NCBI RefSeq assembly: GCF_008923725.1
Contig: NZ_WBPF01000005.1
Location: 852,293 to 916,292 of the forward strand
DNA: 64,000 bases
Direction: 5' to 3'
From: Bacillus sp. CH140a_4T
GTDB taxonomy: Bacteria > Bacillota > Bacilli > Bacillales > Bacillaceae_G
A program made the position numbers and the translations under genes. Positions 44,232 to 52,180 of this stretch are shown here, one piece after another (position 1 is the stretch's first letter; every line of letters starts with the position of its first letter). The notes below the pieces were generated by a model. The model was given only the letters and a program-made list of their open reading frames with translations. It had not been told where the DNA came from and ran no database searches.

Positions 44232-45281
44232 CTATTCTTTATAAATAATATCCTCCGCTAACGCTGCAAACACTTCTCCTACAAGAGAGTCTTCATCATA
44301 TACAGATGAACCGTTATTTTCTTCTCGTTTTGCAAAAGGTATTTGCGCAATCACTTCTGTTTGCAATTGTTCTGCAAGCATTTCGCCGCCACCTTTTCCG
44401 AAGAGATAATTTTTTGTTCCATCTTGTTCTTCATAATAAGCCATATTTTCTACAATCCCTAAAATCTCGTGTTTCGTATGTTTCGCCATAACACCTACTC
44501 TAGATGCTACAAATGAAGCTACATTGTGTGGTGTTGTAACGATAATTTCTTTCGCCTGCGGGATCATTGCTGCAACATCAATAGCAACATCTCCTGTACC
44601 AGGTGGTAAATCAAGAAGTAAATAATCTAATTCTCCCCAGTGCGTATTCGCAAGGAAATTTTGAATCCATTTATTTAACATTGGCCCGCGCCACATAACT
44701 GGGTTATTTCCTTCCGTAAAAAATCCCATCGACATGATTTTCACACCGTGACTAACGACTGGAATTGCTGTTTGATCAATCATCGTCGGTTTTTGATTCG
44801 TTTCCATCATAGCTGGAATGCTAAAACCATATATATCTGCGTCTAATATCCCCACTTTTTTGCCCATACGAGCTAAAGCAGTTGCAAGATTAATTGTCAC
44901 TGTTGATTTTCCAACTCCACCTTTACCGCTCGTTACAGTAATAAATCGTACCCCTGAATCAAGGCGAAGCATGCTCGGCATACCAGTTTCTGTTCTCGTA
45001 TTTTTCTTTAACTTCTCTGTTAGCGCAGCTCGTTCTTCTTGTGTCATGGAACCAAATGTCAAATCTACTTTAGATGCACCAATCGCCTGCAGAGACTCTT
45101 CCACGTCTTGTTGAATTTTTGCCTTTAATGGACAACCTTGAATCGTTAATACTACTTCAAGTTTAACCTCTGTTCCATTCATTTGTATATTTCTAACCAT
45201 ATTTAATTCTACAATACCTTTGTGTAACTCTGGATCCTCTACATGTTTTAACGCGTTCATTATTTGTTCTTGAGTAATCAT
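44232..45281 (-). CDS. salA: Mrp/ApbC-type ATPase SalA
   Basis: 349 residues. An N-terminal MIP18/DUF59 domain (residues 5-80) is followed by a deviant Walker A G-K-G-G-V-G-K-S near 118 and Walker B-like L-L-L-D-L-P-P-G-T-G-D near 217. The C-x-x-C iron-sulfur motif of bacterial Mrp is absent, as in B. subtilis SalA, which is an ATPase-regulator rather than a proven carrier. Position beside molybdenum-cofactor genes would suit an Fe-S role; not proven. The ATG at 45281 is preferred over 45290. Confidence 0.88.
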   Translation of the reverse strand: MITQEQIMNALKHVEDPELHKGIVELNMVRNIQMNGTEVKLEVVLTIQGCPLKAKIQQDVEESLQAIGASKVDLTFGSMTQEERAALTEKLKKNTRTETGMPSMLRLDSGVRFITVTSGKGGVGKSTVTINLATALARMGKKVGILDADIYGFSIPAMMETNQKPTMIDQTAIPVVSHGVKIMSMGFFTEGNNPVMWRGPMLNKWIQNFLANTHWGELDYLLLDLPPGTGDVAIDVAAMIPQAKEIIVTTPHNVASFVASRVGVMAKHTKHEILGIVENMAYYEEQDGTKNYLFGKGGGEMLAEQLQTEVIAQIPFAKREENNGSSVYDEDSLVGEVFAALAEDIIYKE

Positions 45282-45341
45282 AGAACTCATCCCTTCTCGT
45301 ATTCGAATTTATATATAACATCTTCTTAGCGAAATAGCTTA

Positions 45342-45578
45342 TTATCCCCCGCTAACGGGCGGAATGAATGCGACTATATCTCCAGCGTGTATCATCTCTT
45401 CATTCGTTACAAACTCTTCATTAACAGCCACCATTACTCTATCAAGTGATTGTAAACAATAGCTTACTTTGAGCCATTCTTTTACTTGCTGCACTGTCAT
45501 TTCTTGTTTTTCTAAAATTACTAGTCGGTCCGACCCGACATCCTCACACAAATTTGCGAACAATAAAATTGTAATCAT
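45342..45578 (-). CDS. moaD: Molybdopterin synthase sulfur-carrier subunit MoaD
   Basis: 78 residues of ubiquitin-like fold ending in the C-terminal Gly-Gly (P-P-V-S-G-G) that is adenylated by MoeB and thiocarboxylated. It pairs with MoaE. The ATG at 45578 starts 4 nt after the moaE stop, matching the family length; the longer frame is rejected. Confidence 0.93.
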   Translation of the reverse strand: MITILLFANLCEDVGSDRLVILEKQEMTVQQVKEWLKVSYCLQSLDRVMVAVNEEFVTNEEMIHAGDIVAFIPPVSGG

Positions 45579-45582
45579 CTTC

Positions 45583-46047
45583 TCATTCTTCCTTCTTTGG
45601 TTTTCCTTCTGGATATGCCGTATTTTCAAGTTGATCTCCAATCCACATCGTTCCATCTTCCCAGAATTCTTTTTTCCAAATTGGGACGATTCGTTTTATA
45701 CGTTCAATCGCGTATTCATTCGCTTCATACGCTACTTTACGATGCGGTGACGAAACTGCAATAACGACCGCGATATCCATGATTTCTAGCCGCCCTACTC
45801 GGTGCGTAATTGCTACTTTTGCGTCCGGCCACTTTTCATTGATTTCTTCACCAATTCTCATAAGTTGTTTTACTGCCATCGGTTTATATGCTTCATACTC
45901 TAAATGTAGCGTTCGTTTTCCTTTTGTTAACTCTCTCACCGTACCAATAAAAGTTGTAATTGCACCTGCTTCCCTTCTTGCGACTTTATTCGTTACTTCT
46001 TCAACTAAAATCGGTAGATCTACAATCTCAAATAGCGCTTGGCCCAT
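45583..46047 (-). CDS. moaE: Molybdopterin synthase catalytic subunit MoaE
   Basis: 154 residues. Conserved G-A-I-T-T-F-I-G-T-V-R near 30, H-L-E-Y-E-A-Y near 52, H-R-V-G-R-L near 85 and the catalytic lysine region I-W-K-K-E-F-W near 125. It turns precursor Z (cyclic pyranopterin monophosphate) into molybdopterin using MoaD-thiocarboxylate. The ATG at 46047 has GAGGTG 6 nt upstream and overlaps the end of moeA by 20 nt. Confidence 0.95.
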   Translation of the reverse strand: MGQALFEIVDLPILVEEVTNKVARREAGAITTFIGTVRELTKGKRTLHLEYEAYKPMAVKQLMRIGEEINEKWPDAKVAITHRVGRLEIMDIAVVIAVSSPHRKVAYEANEYAIERIKRIVPIWKKEFWEDGTMWIGDQLENTAYPEGKPKKEE

Positions 46048-47335
46048 TAGAAACACCTCTCACTTTATAAAATGCCCAAGGCCATTCACTTCCTTCGTTA
46101 TCTTCCAGCAAGAGAACATCTACGAACATATCTTTTTTATAACCTCTCGTACCACCTGGAAGTACAATAAATATATTTGTCTCTGCTAGAGAAGAAACCG
46201 AGCTAGATTTATCAAACCCTGACGGATAAGCGATTAACTGTCCTTCGTTATATGCCAGTTTTGCTCGCACAAATCTTGTAAATGGATTTGGTTTTAAAAA
46301 ATCTTCTCCTAATAACGCTTTTTCTCTTTTTACATGTGCTTTTTCACTAAACATATACGTCCGAATACAAGGTCTTACAAACAATTCAAATCCTACGTAA
46401 CAAGCAGATGGATTTCCTGATAAACCAAATAATAACTTGCCACTTAATTGCGCTACAGTCGTAACACTTCCTGGTCGCATTGCAACTTTATTGAAAAGAA
46501 CAGAGGCACCTAATTTTTCATATATAGCGGGTAAATAATCGTAATCCCCTACTGATACACCGCCTGTTGTAATGAGCATATCTACTTGACTTAACGCTTC
46601 TTTTACAGCTGTAAAACATGTATGAAAATCATCACTAAACTTCCCAAAATATTTCACTCTTCCGCCCGCTCTTCGAATTTGAGACAATATCATATACGTA
46701 TTACTATTTCGGATTTTCCCTGGCTGTAGTGAATCATTTACATCCAGTAATTCACTACCAGTCGCTAACAATCCAATTACAGGCTTTCTCGCCACTGGCA
46801 CCTCACTATAACCGAACGTAGCAAGAAGAGCTGAAATACCTGGATGAATGTATGATCCTTTTTTTGCAAGAACCGTTCCTTTACGAGCATCTTCACCCTG
46901 AAAAGAAATATTGTTGCCCGTTTTGAATGATCGCTTCACTTCCATATAATTGTTGCCAGCTTTCTCATATTGACGAGTCAGCTCTAACATAACCACCGCA
47001 TCACACCCATTCGGAATTTGCGCTCCCGTCATAATTCGAACTGCTTGAAACGGACCTACTTTCTCATGGAATATTGATCCCGCACCAATTTCACCAACTA
47101 CTTCAAACACAATTGGCGTTTCATAACTTGCTACATTCGTATCTTCTGCTCTAATAGCAAATCCGTCATACGGTGAACGATTGAATGAAGGTACATCATG
47201 GTCAGCTACTAAATCCTCTGCTAATATACGCCCGTAAGCTAATTCAATAGGTAGTAACTCCTTTAATCCCTCATTAGCAAATCCCATTACTTTACGAACA
47301 GCTTCTTCAACCGTAATTGGCACTCTTCTTTCCAT
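46028..47335 (-). CDS. moeA: Molybdopterin molybdotransferase MoeA
   Basis: 435 residues. Conserved D-V-P-S-F-N-R-S-P-Y-D-G-F-A near 50, M-T-G-A-Q-I-P-N-G-C-D-A-V-V near 107, G-S-E-L near 200 and G-G-V-S-V-G-D-Y-D-Y near 258, G-L-S-G-N-P near 310. Inserts molybdenum into adenylylated molybdopterin. The ATG at 47335 (AAGGG upstream) is preferred over a TTG 9 nt earlier. It lies 18 nt after moeB. Confidence 0.95.
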   Translation of the reverse strand: MERRVPITVEEAVRKVMGFANEGLKELLPIELAYGRILAEDLVADHDVPSFNRSPYDGFAIRAEDTNVASYETPIVFEVVGEIGAGSIFHEKVGPFQAVRIMTGAQIPNGCDAVVMLELTRQYEKAGNNYMEVKRSFKTGNNISFQGEDARKGTVLAKKGSYIHPGISALLATFGYSEVPVARKPVIGLLATGSELLDVNDSLQPGKIRNSNTYMILSQIRRAGGRVKYFGKFSDDFHTCFTAVKEALSQVDMLITTGGVSVGDYDYLPAIYEKLGASVLFNKVAMRPGSVTTVAQLSGKLLFGLSGNPSACYVGFELFVRPCIRTYMFSEKAHVKREKALLGEDFLKPNPFTRFVRAKLAYNEGQLIAYPSGFDKSSSVSSLAETNIFIVLPGGTRGYKKDMFVDVLLLEDNEGSEWPWAFYKVRGVSNGPSAI

Positions 47336-47353
47336 TATTGACAACCCTTTCTA

Positions 47354-48370
47354 TTAACCGAATACGCGATAATATAATTGTTTCGCTTTCGAAATATCAT
47401 TTGTACCATGAATGAAAACACGACCATCCCGAAAAATAACGACGCGGTAATCATCTAGTTGGCAAGATAGTAAATACGGATTCCGATCTACTTTCCCTAG
47501 TTTGTTTAATACTTTTTCTATATCATCAAAATCGTATTTTTTATTTTCTACTGGTCTAATTTGCACTGTATTTCTTCCGCATAAAGCAGCTACCTTCGTT
47601 TGGTTTTCGTATAATAAATAAGGATAAGTTCGATTTAAGCCACACGAAGGGCAATCGTCTGTTTTGATTTTCCCTAGTTTTATAAAATGGTTTTGATTAC
47701 TCCATATATCAAACATGAAAAATGTTTTTCTAATTGCTGAGAAATCTCCTACTAAAATTTTGAATGCTTCCGCCACTTGATATGCTGCGACGATTTGAAC
47801 AGTCGGGCTAATAATTCCAGCTGTATCACATGTCACACCTGTAACAGGGACGTTCTTCAGCACACAATGTAAACACGGGGTCTTTTGCGGAATAATTGTA
47901 TAACTCATACCGTACGATCCAACGCAAGAACCATATACCCACGGGATATTATGCTTTTGTGATAAGTCATTTATTACAAATCGAATATCGAAATTATCTG
48001 TTGCATCAATTATTACATCTACATTTTTTAATAGACTTTCCATATTTTCTGCAACTGCATCCATTACAAAAGCATGTATTTGTACTTCCGAATTAATTTG
48101 TTCTAGCCGATTTTTAGCAGCAATTGCTTTCGGCAGTTTCTCTCTCGCATCTTGTTCAGAGTACAGTTGTTGCCTTTGTAAATTACTCCATTCAACGTAG
48201 TCACGATCAATAATCGTCAACTTGCCAATACCTGCACGTACGAAACTTTCGGCACTTGCACTTCCTAATGCGCCTGCTCCTACAAGTAACACATGTTTAT
48301 TTCGAATTTTTTCTTGTCCTTTACTCCCAATCGGTTTGAACAACTGTTGTCGTGAATACCGCTCAGCCAT
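47354..48370 (-). CDS. moeB: Adenylyltransferase MoeB/ThiF
   Basis: 338 residues. G-A-G-A-L-G-S binding loop near 32, the R-x4-Q-R-Q-Q motif S-N-L-Q-R-Q-Q near 64, and a D-A-T-D-N-F region near 127. The zinc ligands come as C-L-H-C and C-P-S-C-G. It adenylates the C-terminus of MoaD (or ThiS). It is longer than basic MoeB, with an extra C-terminal domain (about 90 residues, rhodanese-less). Next to moeA, moaE and moaD, so MoaD is the likely partner. Confidence 0.92.
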   Translation of the reverse strand: MAERYSRQQLFKPIGSKGQEKIRNKHVLLVGAGALGSASAESFVRAGIGKLTIIDRDYVEWSNLQRQQLYSEQDAREKLPKAIAAKNRLEQINSEVQIHAFVMDAVAENMESLLKNVDVIIDATDNFDIRFVINDLSQKHNIPWVYGSCVGSYGMSYTIIPQKTPCLHCVLKNVPVTGVTCDTAGIISPTVQIVAAYQVAEAFKILVGDFSAIRKTFFMFDIWSNQNHFIKLGKIKTDDCPSCGLNRTYPYLLYENQTKVAALCGRNTVQIRPVENKKYDFDDIEKVLNKLGKVDRNPYLLSCQLDDYRVVIFRDGRVFIHGTNDISKAKQLYYRVFG

Positions 48371-48394
48371 TACATACCCTTCCTCTCACGAACT

Positions 48395-49174
48395 CTATTT
48401 CATATTAGAATGTTGTTTTTGATAACAAGCAAAGTAAGCAAATCCAACAAATCCAGCTCCTCCAATTACATTTCCAATAAAGACAGGAACGAAATTTCTA
48501 GCAAGATCCATCCACGTCAGATGACCTGCAAAAATAACTGCCGAGATGACAAACATATTTGCTACTACTTGCTGAAATCCAATCACTACAAATGCCATAA
48601 TTGGAATCCAAATTCCGATTATTTTTCCGACAAAATCACTCGTCCCATAAGCGAGCCAAAGTGCCAGACAAACGAGCCAATTACAACCAATTGCTAAAAT
48701 TAAAGTTCTCCCAAATGATTCATGTAACTTTCCTTCCGCTATCGCTACCGTTTTATTTAAATAATCTCCCTCTGTTAATCCGCCAAGATGACCGAAACAA
48801 TACGCAACGAAAATTGCACCAACAAAATTCATGAAAGTAATCCAAATCCAGTTATTTAGTACACTTACCAATGTAACTTTCTTTGCATATAGGGCCATAG
48901 ACAGTGACATCATATTTCCGGTAATTAATTCTCCTCCTGCTAATACGACCAGCATTAGTCCAACAGGAAAAACCGCTCCTCCTAAAATATTTACTAACCC
49001 CCCCCAGCGCTCAGGTAAATTACCTAAAACGCGAATGTTAAGTAAAAAACCGAGCGAAATAAACGCTCCCCCTAAAAAACCGAGAATAAGCATTGCTGGC
49101 AACGTCTGACTTACTTTTTGAACACCGGCCTCAATTACAAGCTCAGCAATTTGTTCCGGTTTATGAAATGCCAT
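48395..49174 (-). CDS. Formate/nitrite transporter (FNT) family
   Basis: 259 residues with six helices. The FNT signature is L-G-F-L-G-G-A-F-I-S-L-G-F near 30, and G-G-E-L-I-T-G-N near 90. In B. subtilis the similar gene yrhG sits with formate dehydrogenase yrhE. It moves formate or nitrite across the membrane. The ATG at 49174 follows GGAGG by 8 nt. A terminator plus small hairpin (49199-49279) lies immediately before it and matches one before the dehydrogenase gene. Confidence 0.92.
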   Translation of the reverse strand: MAFHKPEQIAELVIEAGVQKVSQTLPAMLILGFLGGAFISLGFLLNIRVLGNLPERWGGLVNILGGAVFPVGLMLVVLAGGELITGNMMSLSMALYAKKVTLVSVLNNWIWITFMNFVGAIFVAYCFGHLGGLTEGDYLNKTVAIAEGKLHESFGRTLILAIGCNWLVCLALWLAYGTSDFVGKIIGIWIPIMAFVVIGFQQVVANMFVISAVIFAGHLTWMDLARNFVPVFIGNVIGGAGFVGFAYFACYQKQHSNMK

Positions 49175-49198
49175 TACCAATTCCTCCATTTTCTCCAA

Positions 49199-49279
49199 AT
49201 AAAAAAGCAGCTTCAAAAAACCTCCGCAAAATAAAGGTTTTTGAATGCTGCTTAATTTCTCTGCACATCTTTTACAGAG
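49199..49279 (-). promoter_or_regulatory. Leader attenuator before the formate/nitrite transporter
   Basis: On the minus strand a hairpin CTCTGT-AAAAGATGT-GCAGAG (49259-49279) is followed after 5 nt by a long terminator stem (AAGCAGC.TTCAAAAACCT / AGGTTTTTTGAAGCTGCTT, 49205-49253), and T-run 49199-49204, ending about 25 nt before the start codon. It may instead just end moaA. The hairpin shares AAGATGTGC with the fdh leader. Confidence 0.6.
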
Positions 49280-49374
49280 ATATCAATCATCACTTTTACT
49301 ATAAAATAGAAAATCTACAAACGTTGCATACTTTCCATTTTGTATATACTTCCTCAAAGTGTCACTCTTATATA

Positions 49375-50391
49375 TCAACCACCAATATGTGACATTTCAA
49401 TTTTAGGTATTCTTTTTTTACTTGTATTATTTAAGCGTTCATCTGAATAACGATCTTCTCGGTTATTCCATATATCACGTACGATATCTGTTATTTCCTC
49501 GTCAGTGTATCCACATCTAAGCAGTTCTCTCAAGTCATTTCCTTTAGAAGCGAACAAACAAGTATATAATTTTCCTTCTGCAGAAATACGGGCTCTCGTA
49601 CATGATGAACAGAAAGAATCTGTTACTGATGAAATAATACCTATTTCTTCATCACTTCCAATATAACGATAGCGAGTCGCAACCTCACCTGCATAATTTG
49701 CTTCTATCCGTTCTAATGGCATAACTTGATGAATCACATCTACTATTTCTTGTTTCGAGACGACCTCTTTTAACTCCCAGCCGTTATAATTCCCAACGTC
49801 CATATACTCAATAAAACGAAGAATATGCTTATTTTCTTTAAAGTATTGCGCCATCTGCAAGATGTCCTGTTCATTTTTACCCTTTTGAACGACCATGTTT
49901 ATTTTAATTTTCATACCAACTTCAGCGGCAGCCTGTATTCCTTCCAGAACCCTTTGTACTTTGCTTCTATTACCATTCAAATAGAAAAAACGATCTTCTT
50001 CTAAGGAATCTAAACTAACTGTCACACGTGATAAACCCGCCTTATATAAATCAGGAGCAAACTTTTTCAGTAGTGATCCATTGGTTGTTAAACCGATATC
50101 CTCCACACCATCTATTTTATTAAGGCGCTCGATAAGCTGCGGAATACCTCTTCGAAGTAACGGTTCTCCGCCCGTAATCCGTAACTTTCTTACACCTAAA
50201 GAAACGAAAATACGTGTTATCCTTTCAATCTCATCAAAAGATAAAATTTTATCATTAGACAAAAACGAATAATCAGGACCAAATATTTCTTCTGGCATAC
50301 AATAACGACAGCGAAAATTACAGCGATCAGTAACAGAAATACGTAAATCCTTTAAAGGACGTTGCAGTTTGTCTAATGTGACAGATTTCAT
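49375..50391 (-). CDS. moaA: GTP 3',8-cyclase MoaA
   Basis: 338 residues. Radical-SAM cluster C-N-F-R-C-R-Y-C near residue 24 and a C-terminal second cluster C-x-x-C-x13-C (F-C-S-S-C-T-R-A-R ... L-Y-T-C-L-F). It converts GTP to 3',8-cyclo-7,8-dihydro-GTP, the first step of molybdenum cofactor synthesis. The C-terminus ends S-H-I-G-G, as needed for activity. It follows fdhD by 20 nt. The MoaC partner is not within the window. Confidence 0.96.
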   Translation of the reverse strand: MKSVTLDKLQRPLKDLRISVTDRCNFRCRYCMPEEIFGPDYSFLSNDKILSFDEIERITRIFVSLGVRKLRITGGEPLLRRGIPQLIERLNKIDGVEDIGLTTNGSLLKKFAPDLYKAGLSRVTVSLDSLEEDRFFYLNGNRSKVQRVLEGIQAAAEVGMKIKINMVVQKGKNEQDILQMAQYFKENKHILRFIEYMDVGNYNGWELKEVVSKQEIVDVIHQVMPLERIEANYAGEVATRYRYIGSDEEIGIISSVTDSFCSSCTRARISAEGKLYTCLFASKGNDLRELLRCGYTDEEITDIVRDIWNNREDRYSDERLNNTSKKRIPKIEMSHIGG

Positions 50392-50411
50392 ATTTATTGC
50401 CTCGCTTTTAC

Positions 50412-51209
50412 TTATTTTATATTTACAACACGTTTTGGATGCGTATATACATTTAAGGATTGATTCCGAATAAACCCTATCGTAGTAATACCTAATTCTT
50501 CTGCTAGCTGCAAAGCCAACTCGGTTGGAGCTGATTTTGACAGTATAATTTCACAACCGATCTTTGCGACTTTCAATAATATTTCCGAAGAAATACGACC
50601 ACTAAAAACAATGATTTTATCTTTTATAGAAATATTATTTTTTAAACAATAACCGTAAATTTTGTCTAACGCATTATGCCTACCGATATCCATTCGGCTT
50701 AAAATAATGCCATTCACATCGCACAAAGATGCATTATGAACGCCGCCTGTATGACGAAATGTCTCCGCAGATTGCTGCATTTCTTTCATTAACCGAAAAC
50801 AGTCCTCTACATCAACCTGTACATGGATACCATTCATTTTTTTCGCGCTTAGTGCATCATTTGCAAAAACAAACCCTTGTCTACTCATACCACAGCATGA
50901 AGTAATATAACGTTTATTTTGCATTTGTTCGTAATACGGATTCACTTTTTTCGTCGTGACATGTACAAATCCTTCTTTCTCTTGTACCCATATGTCATCA
51001 ATATCTTCGTACTTCCGAATGATTCCTTCAGATGCTAAGAAGCCTATTACCATGTCTTCTATATGTTCTGGAGTACTAACCATTGTAACAAACTCCTGTC
51101 CGTTCATTTTAATCGTGACTGGAAACTCTGTTACAATGCTATCCTCTATATGCTTAAACGCCCCTTGTTCATAACGAAAGATTTCTCTTTCTACCTGTAT
51201 CGGTTTCAC
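50412..51209 (-). CDS. fdhD: Formate dehydrogenase accessory protein FdhD
   Basis: 265 residues. FdhD is a sulfurtransferase that sulfurates the molybdenum cofactor for formate dehydrogenase. The catalytic Cys loop here is T-S-C-C-G-M-S-R (near residue 110) and the C-terminal half has [10 protein letters not shown] and [10 protein letters not shown]. Start is a GTG at 51209 (AGAAGGA upstream). It sits in the formate operon between DUF2294 and moaA, which fits its role. Confidence 0.95.
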   Translation of the reverse strand: MKPIQVEREIFRYEQGAFKHIEDSIVTEFPVTIKMNGQEFVTMVSTPEHIEDMVIGFLASEGIIRKYEDIDDIWVQEKEGFVHVTTKKVNPYYEQMQNKRYITSCCGMSRQGFVFANDALSAKKMNGIHVQVDVEDCFRLMKEMQQSAETFRHTGGVHNASLCDVNGIILSRMDIGRHNALDKIYGYCLKNNISIKDKIIVFSGRISSEILLKVAKIGCEIILSKSAPTELALQLAEELGITTIGFIRNQSLNVYTHPKRVVNIK

Positions 51210-51225
51210 GATCAGTATCCTTCTC

Positions 51226-51570
51226 TCACGTTATATTTTTATCAAAAACAAATACCGAAACCGCAATATCTTCCTCTACTTTCATATCTGAAAACAAATT
51301 CACTAATTTCGCACCTACAAGTTCTTCCAAATGTTCACGGGAATTCGCAGCATACACTTCTTGAATCATTTTCGTTCTAGCCATATGAACCATTTCCGCA
51401 CCGTCCATCGTACTTGAAATGAATTTTTCAGTAGGTGTTAAGTTTCCATAAAGAGTCGCAATCGCCATATTTTCAGCAAAAACAGTATGAATTCTTTCTG
51501 GCCCTTTTCCAAAAAGTTCCTTTCGAAGTTTTCGTATCATATCGTTAAATTCATGTACTTTTTTTGACAT
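51226..51570 (-). CDS. DUF2294 family protein
   Basis: 114 residues, alpha/beta, no signal. It begins with a short helix and R-K-L-R-K-E-L-F-G-K-G-P-E-R-I-H-T and has T-P-T-E-K-F and V-H-M-A-R-T-K. Function unknown, but DUF2294 proteins recur next to formate dehydrogenases in Bacillus. The preceding 115-bp gap has a hairpin (CTTTTCGTCCAA / TTGGACGAAAG) and a TATAAT-like sequence, so it may be transcribed separately too. Confidence 0.8.
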   Translation of the reverse strand: MSKKVHEFNDMIRKLRKELFGKGPERIHTVFAENMAIATLYGNLTPTEKFISSTMDGAEMVHMARTKMIQEVYAANSREHLEELVGAKLVNLFSDMKVEEDIAVSVFVFDKNIT

Positions 51571-51685
51571 GCAATCGTACCTCCCAAAAGCCTCATTTTA
51601 CTTTATTATATATTTTACCAAAATCCCCCTTTCGTCCAAACTATTTCGCATGAATAATTGGACGAAAAGGTTCACTTCATGAAGT

Positions 51686-52168
51686 TTATTCGTCTTTTAA
51701 CCCTTTCCCCATACCTTTTAGGAAATGAAGACCAAACCCGATAGCACGGTTAATGTCTGGGTCTTTTAATACTTTCATAAGATCGAATACCCCTACTTTT
51801 TTATTACTCTCTAGATGTTCATTACCTTCTTCTAGTCCAACTAATAAGCTACCTATAAGTTTTTTCGTAAGTTCCGGATCAAGTTCTGTTAAAGCACCCG
51901 CAGCACCCATCATATTATTAATTAAATTTGTAACAGGCTCACGAGTCACTTGGCCAAGAACAATCTTTGCGATTGGTTCTTTCGCCTTTAGCATAGAATT
52001 TGCGGCTTCTAGCATTCCGATGTCATTTAATTCTCCGACAATATTAAACATTTGATTTAAAGCTTCTTCATTATTAGTTAGAAGCTCTTTTAAATCATCT
52101 AATTTTTGCTGTTTTATTTCTTCCTCAGTTAATTCTTGTTTTTGAATCATTTTTATAGGTGCAGCCAT
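51686..52168 (-). CDS. DUF1641 family protein (YrhD type)
   Basis: 160 residues. Helical, with G-V-F-D-L-M-K-V-L-K-D-P-D-I-N-R-A-I-G near 130 and C-terminal F-L-K-G-M-G-K-G-L, the DUF1641 pattern. B. subtilis YrhD is the same family and lies next to the formate dehydrogenase gene yrhE. It is 12 nt after the dehydrogenase stop, so it is likely cotranscribed and acts with it, perhaps as a small partner subunit; not proven. Confidence 0.88.
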   Translation of the reverse strand: MAAPIKMIQKQELTEEEIKQQKLDDLKELLTNNEEALNQMFNIVGELNDIGMLEAANSMLKAKEPIAKIVLGQVTREPVTNLINNMMGAAGALTELDPELTKKLIGSLLVGLEEGNEHLESNKKVGVFDLMKVLKDPDINRAIGFGLHFLKGMGKGLKDE

Positions 52169-52180
52169 ATTTTTCTCCTC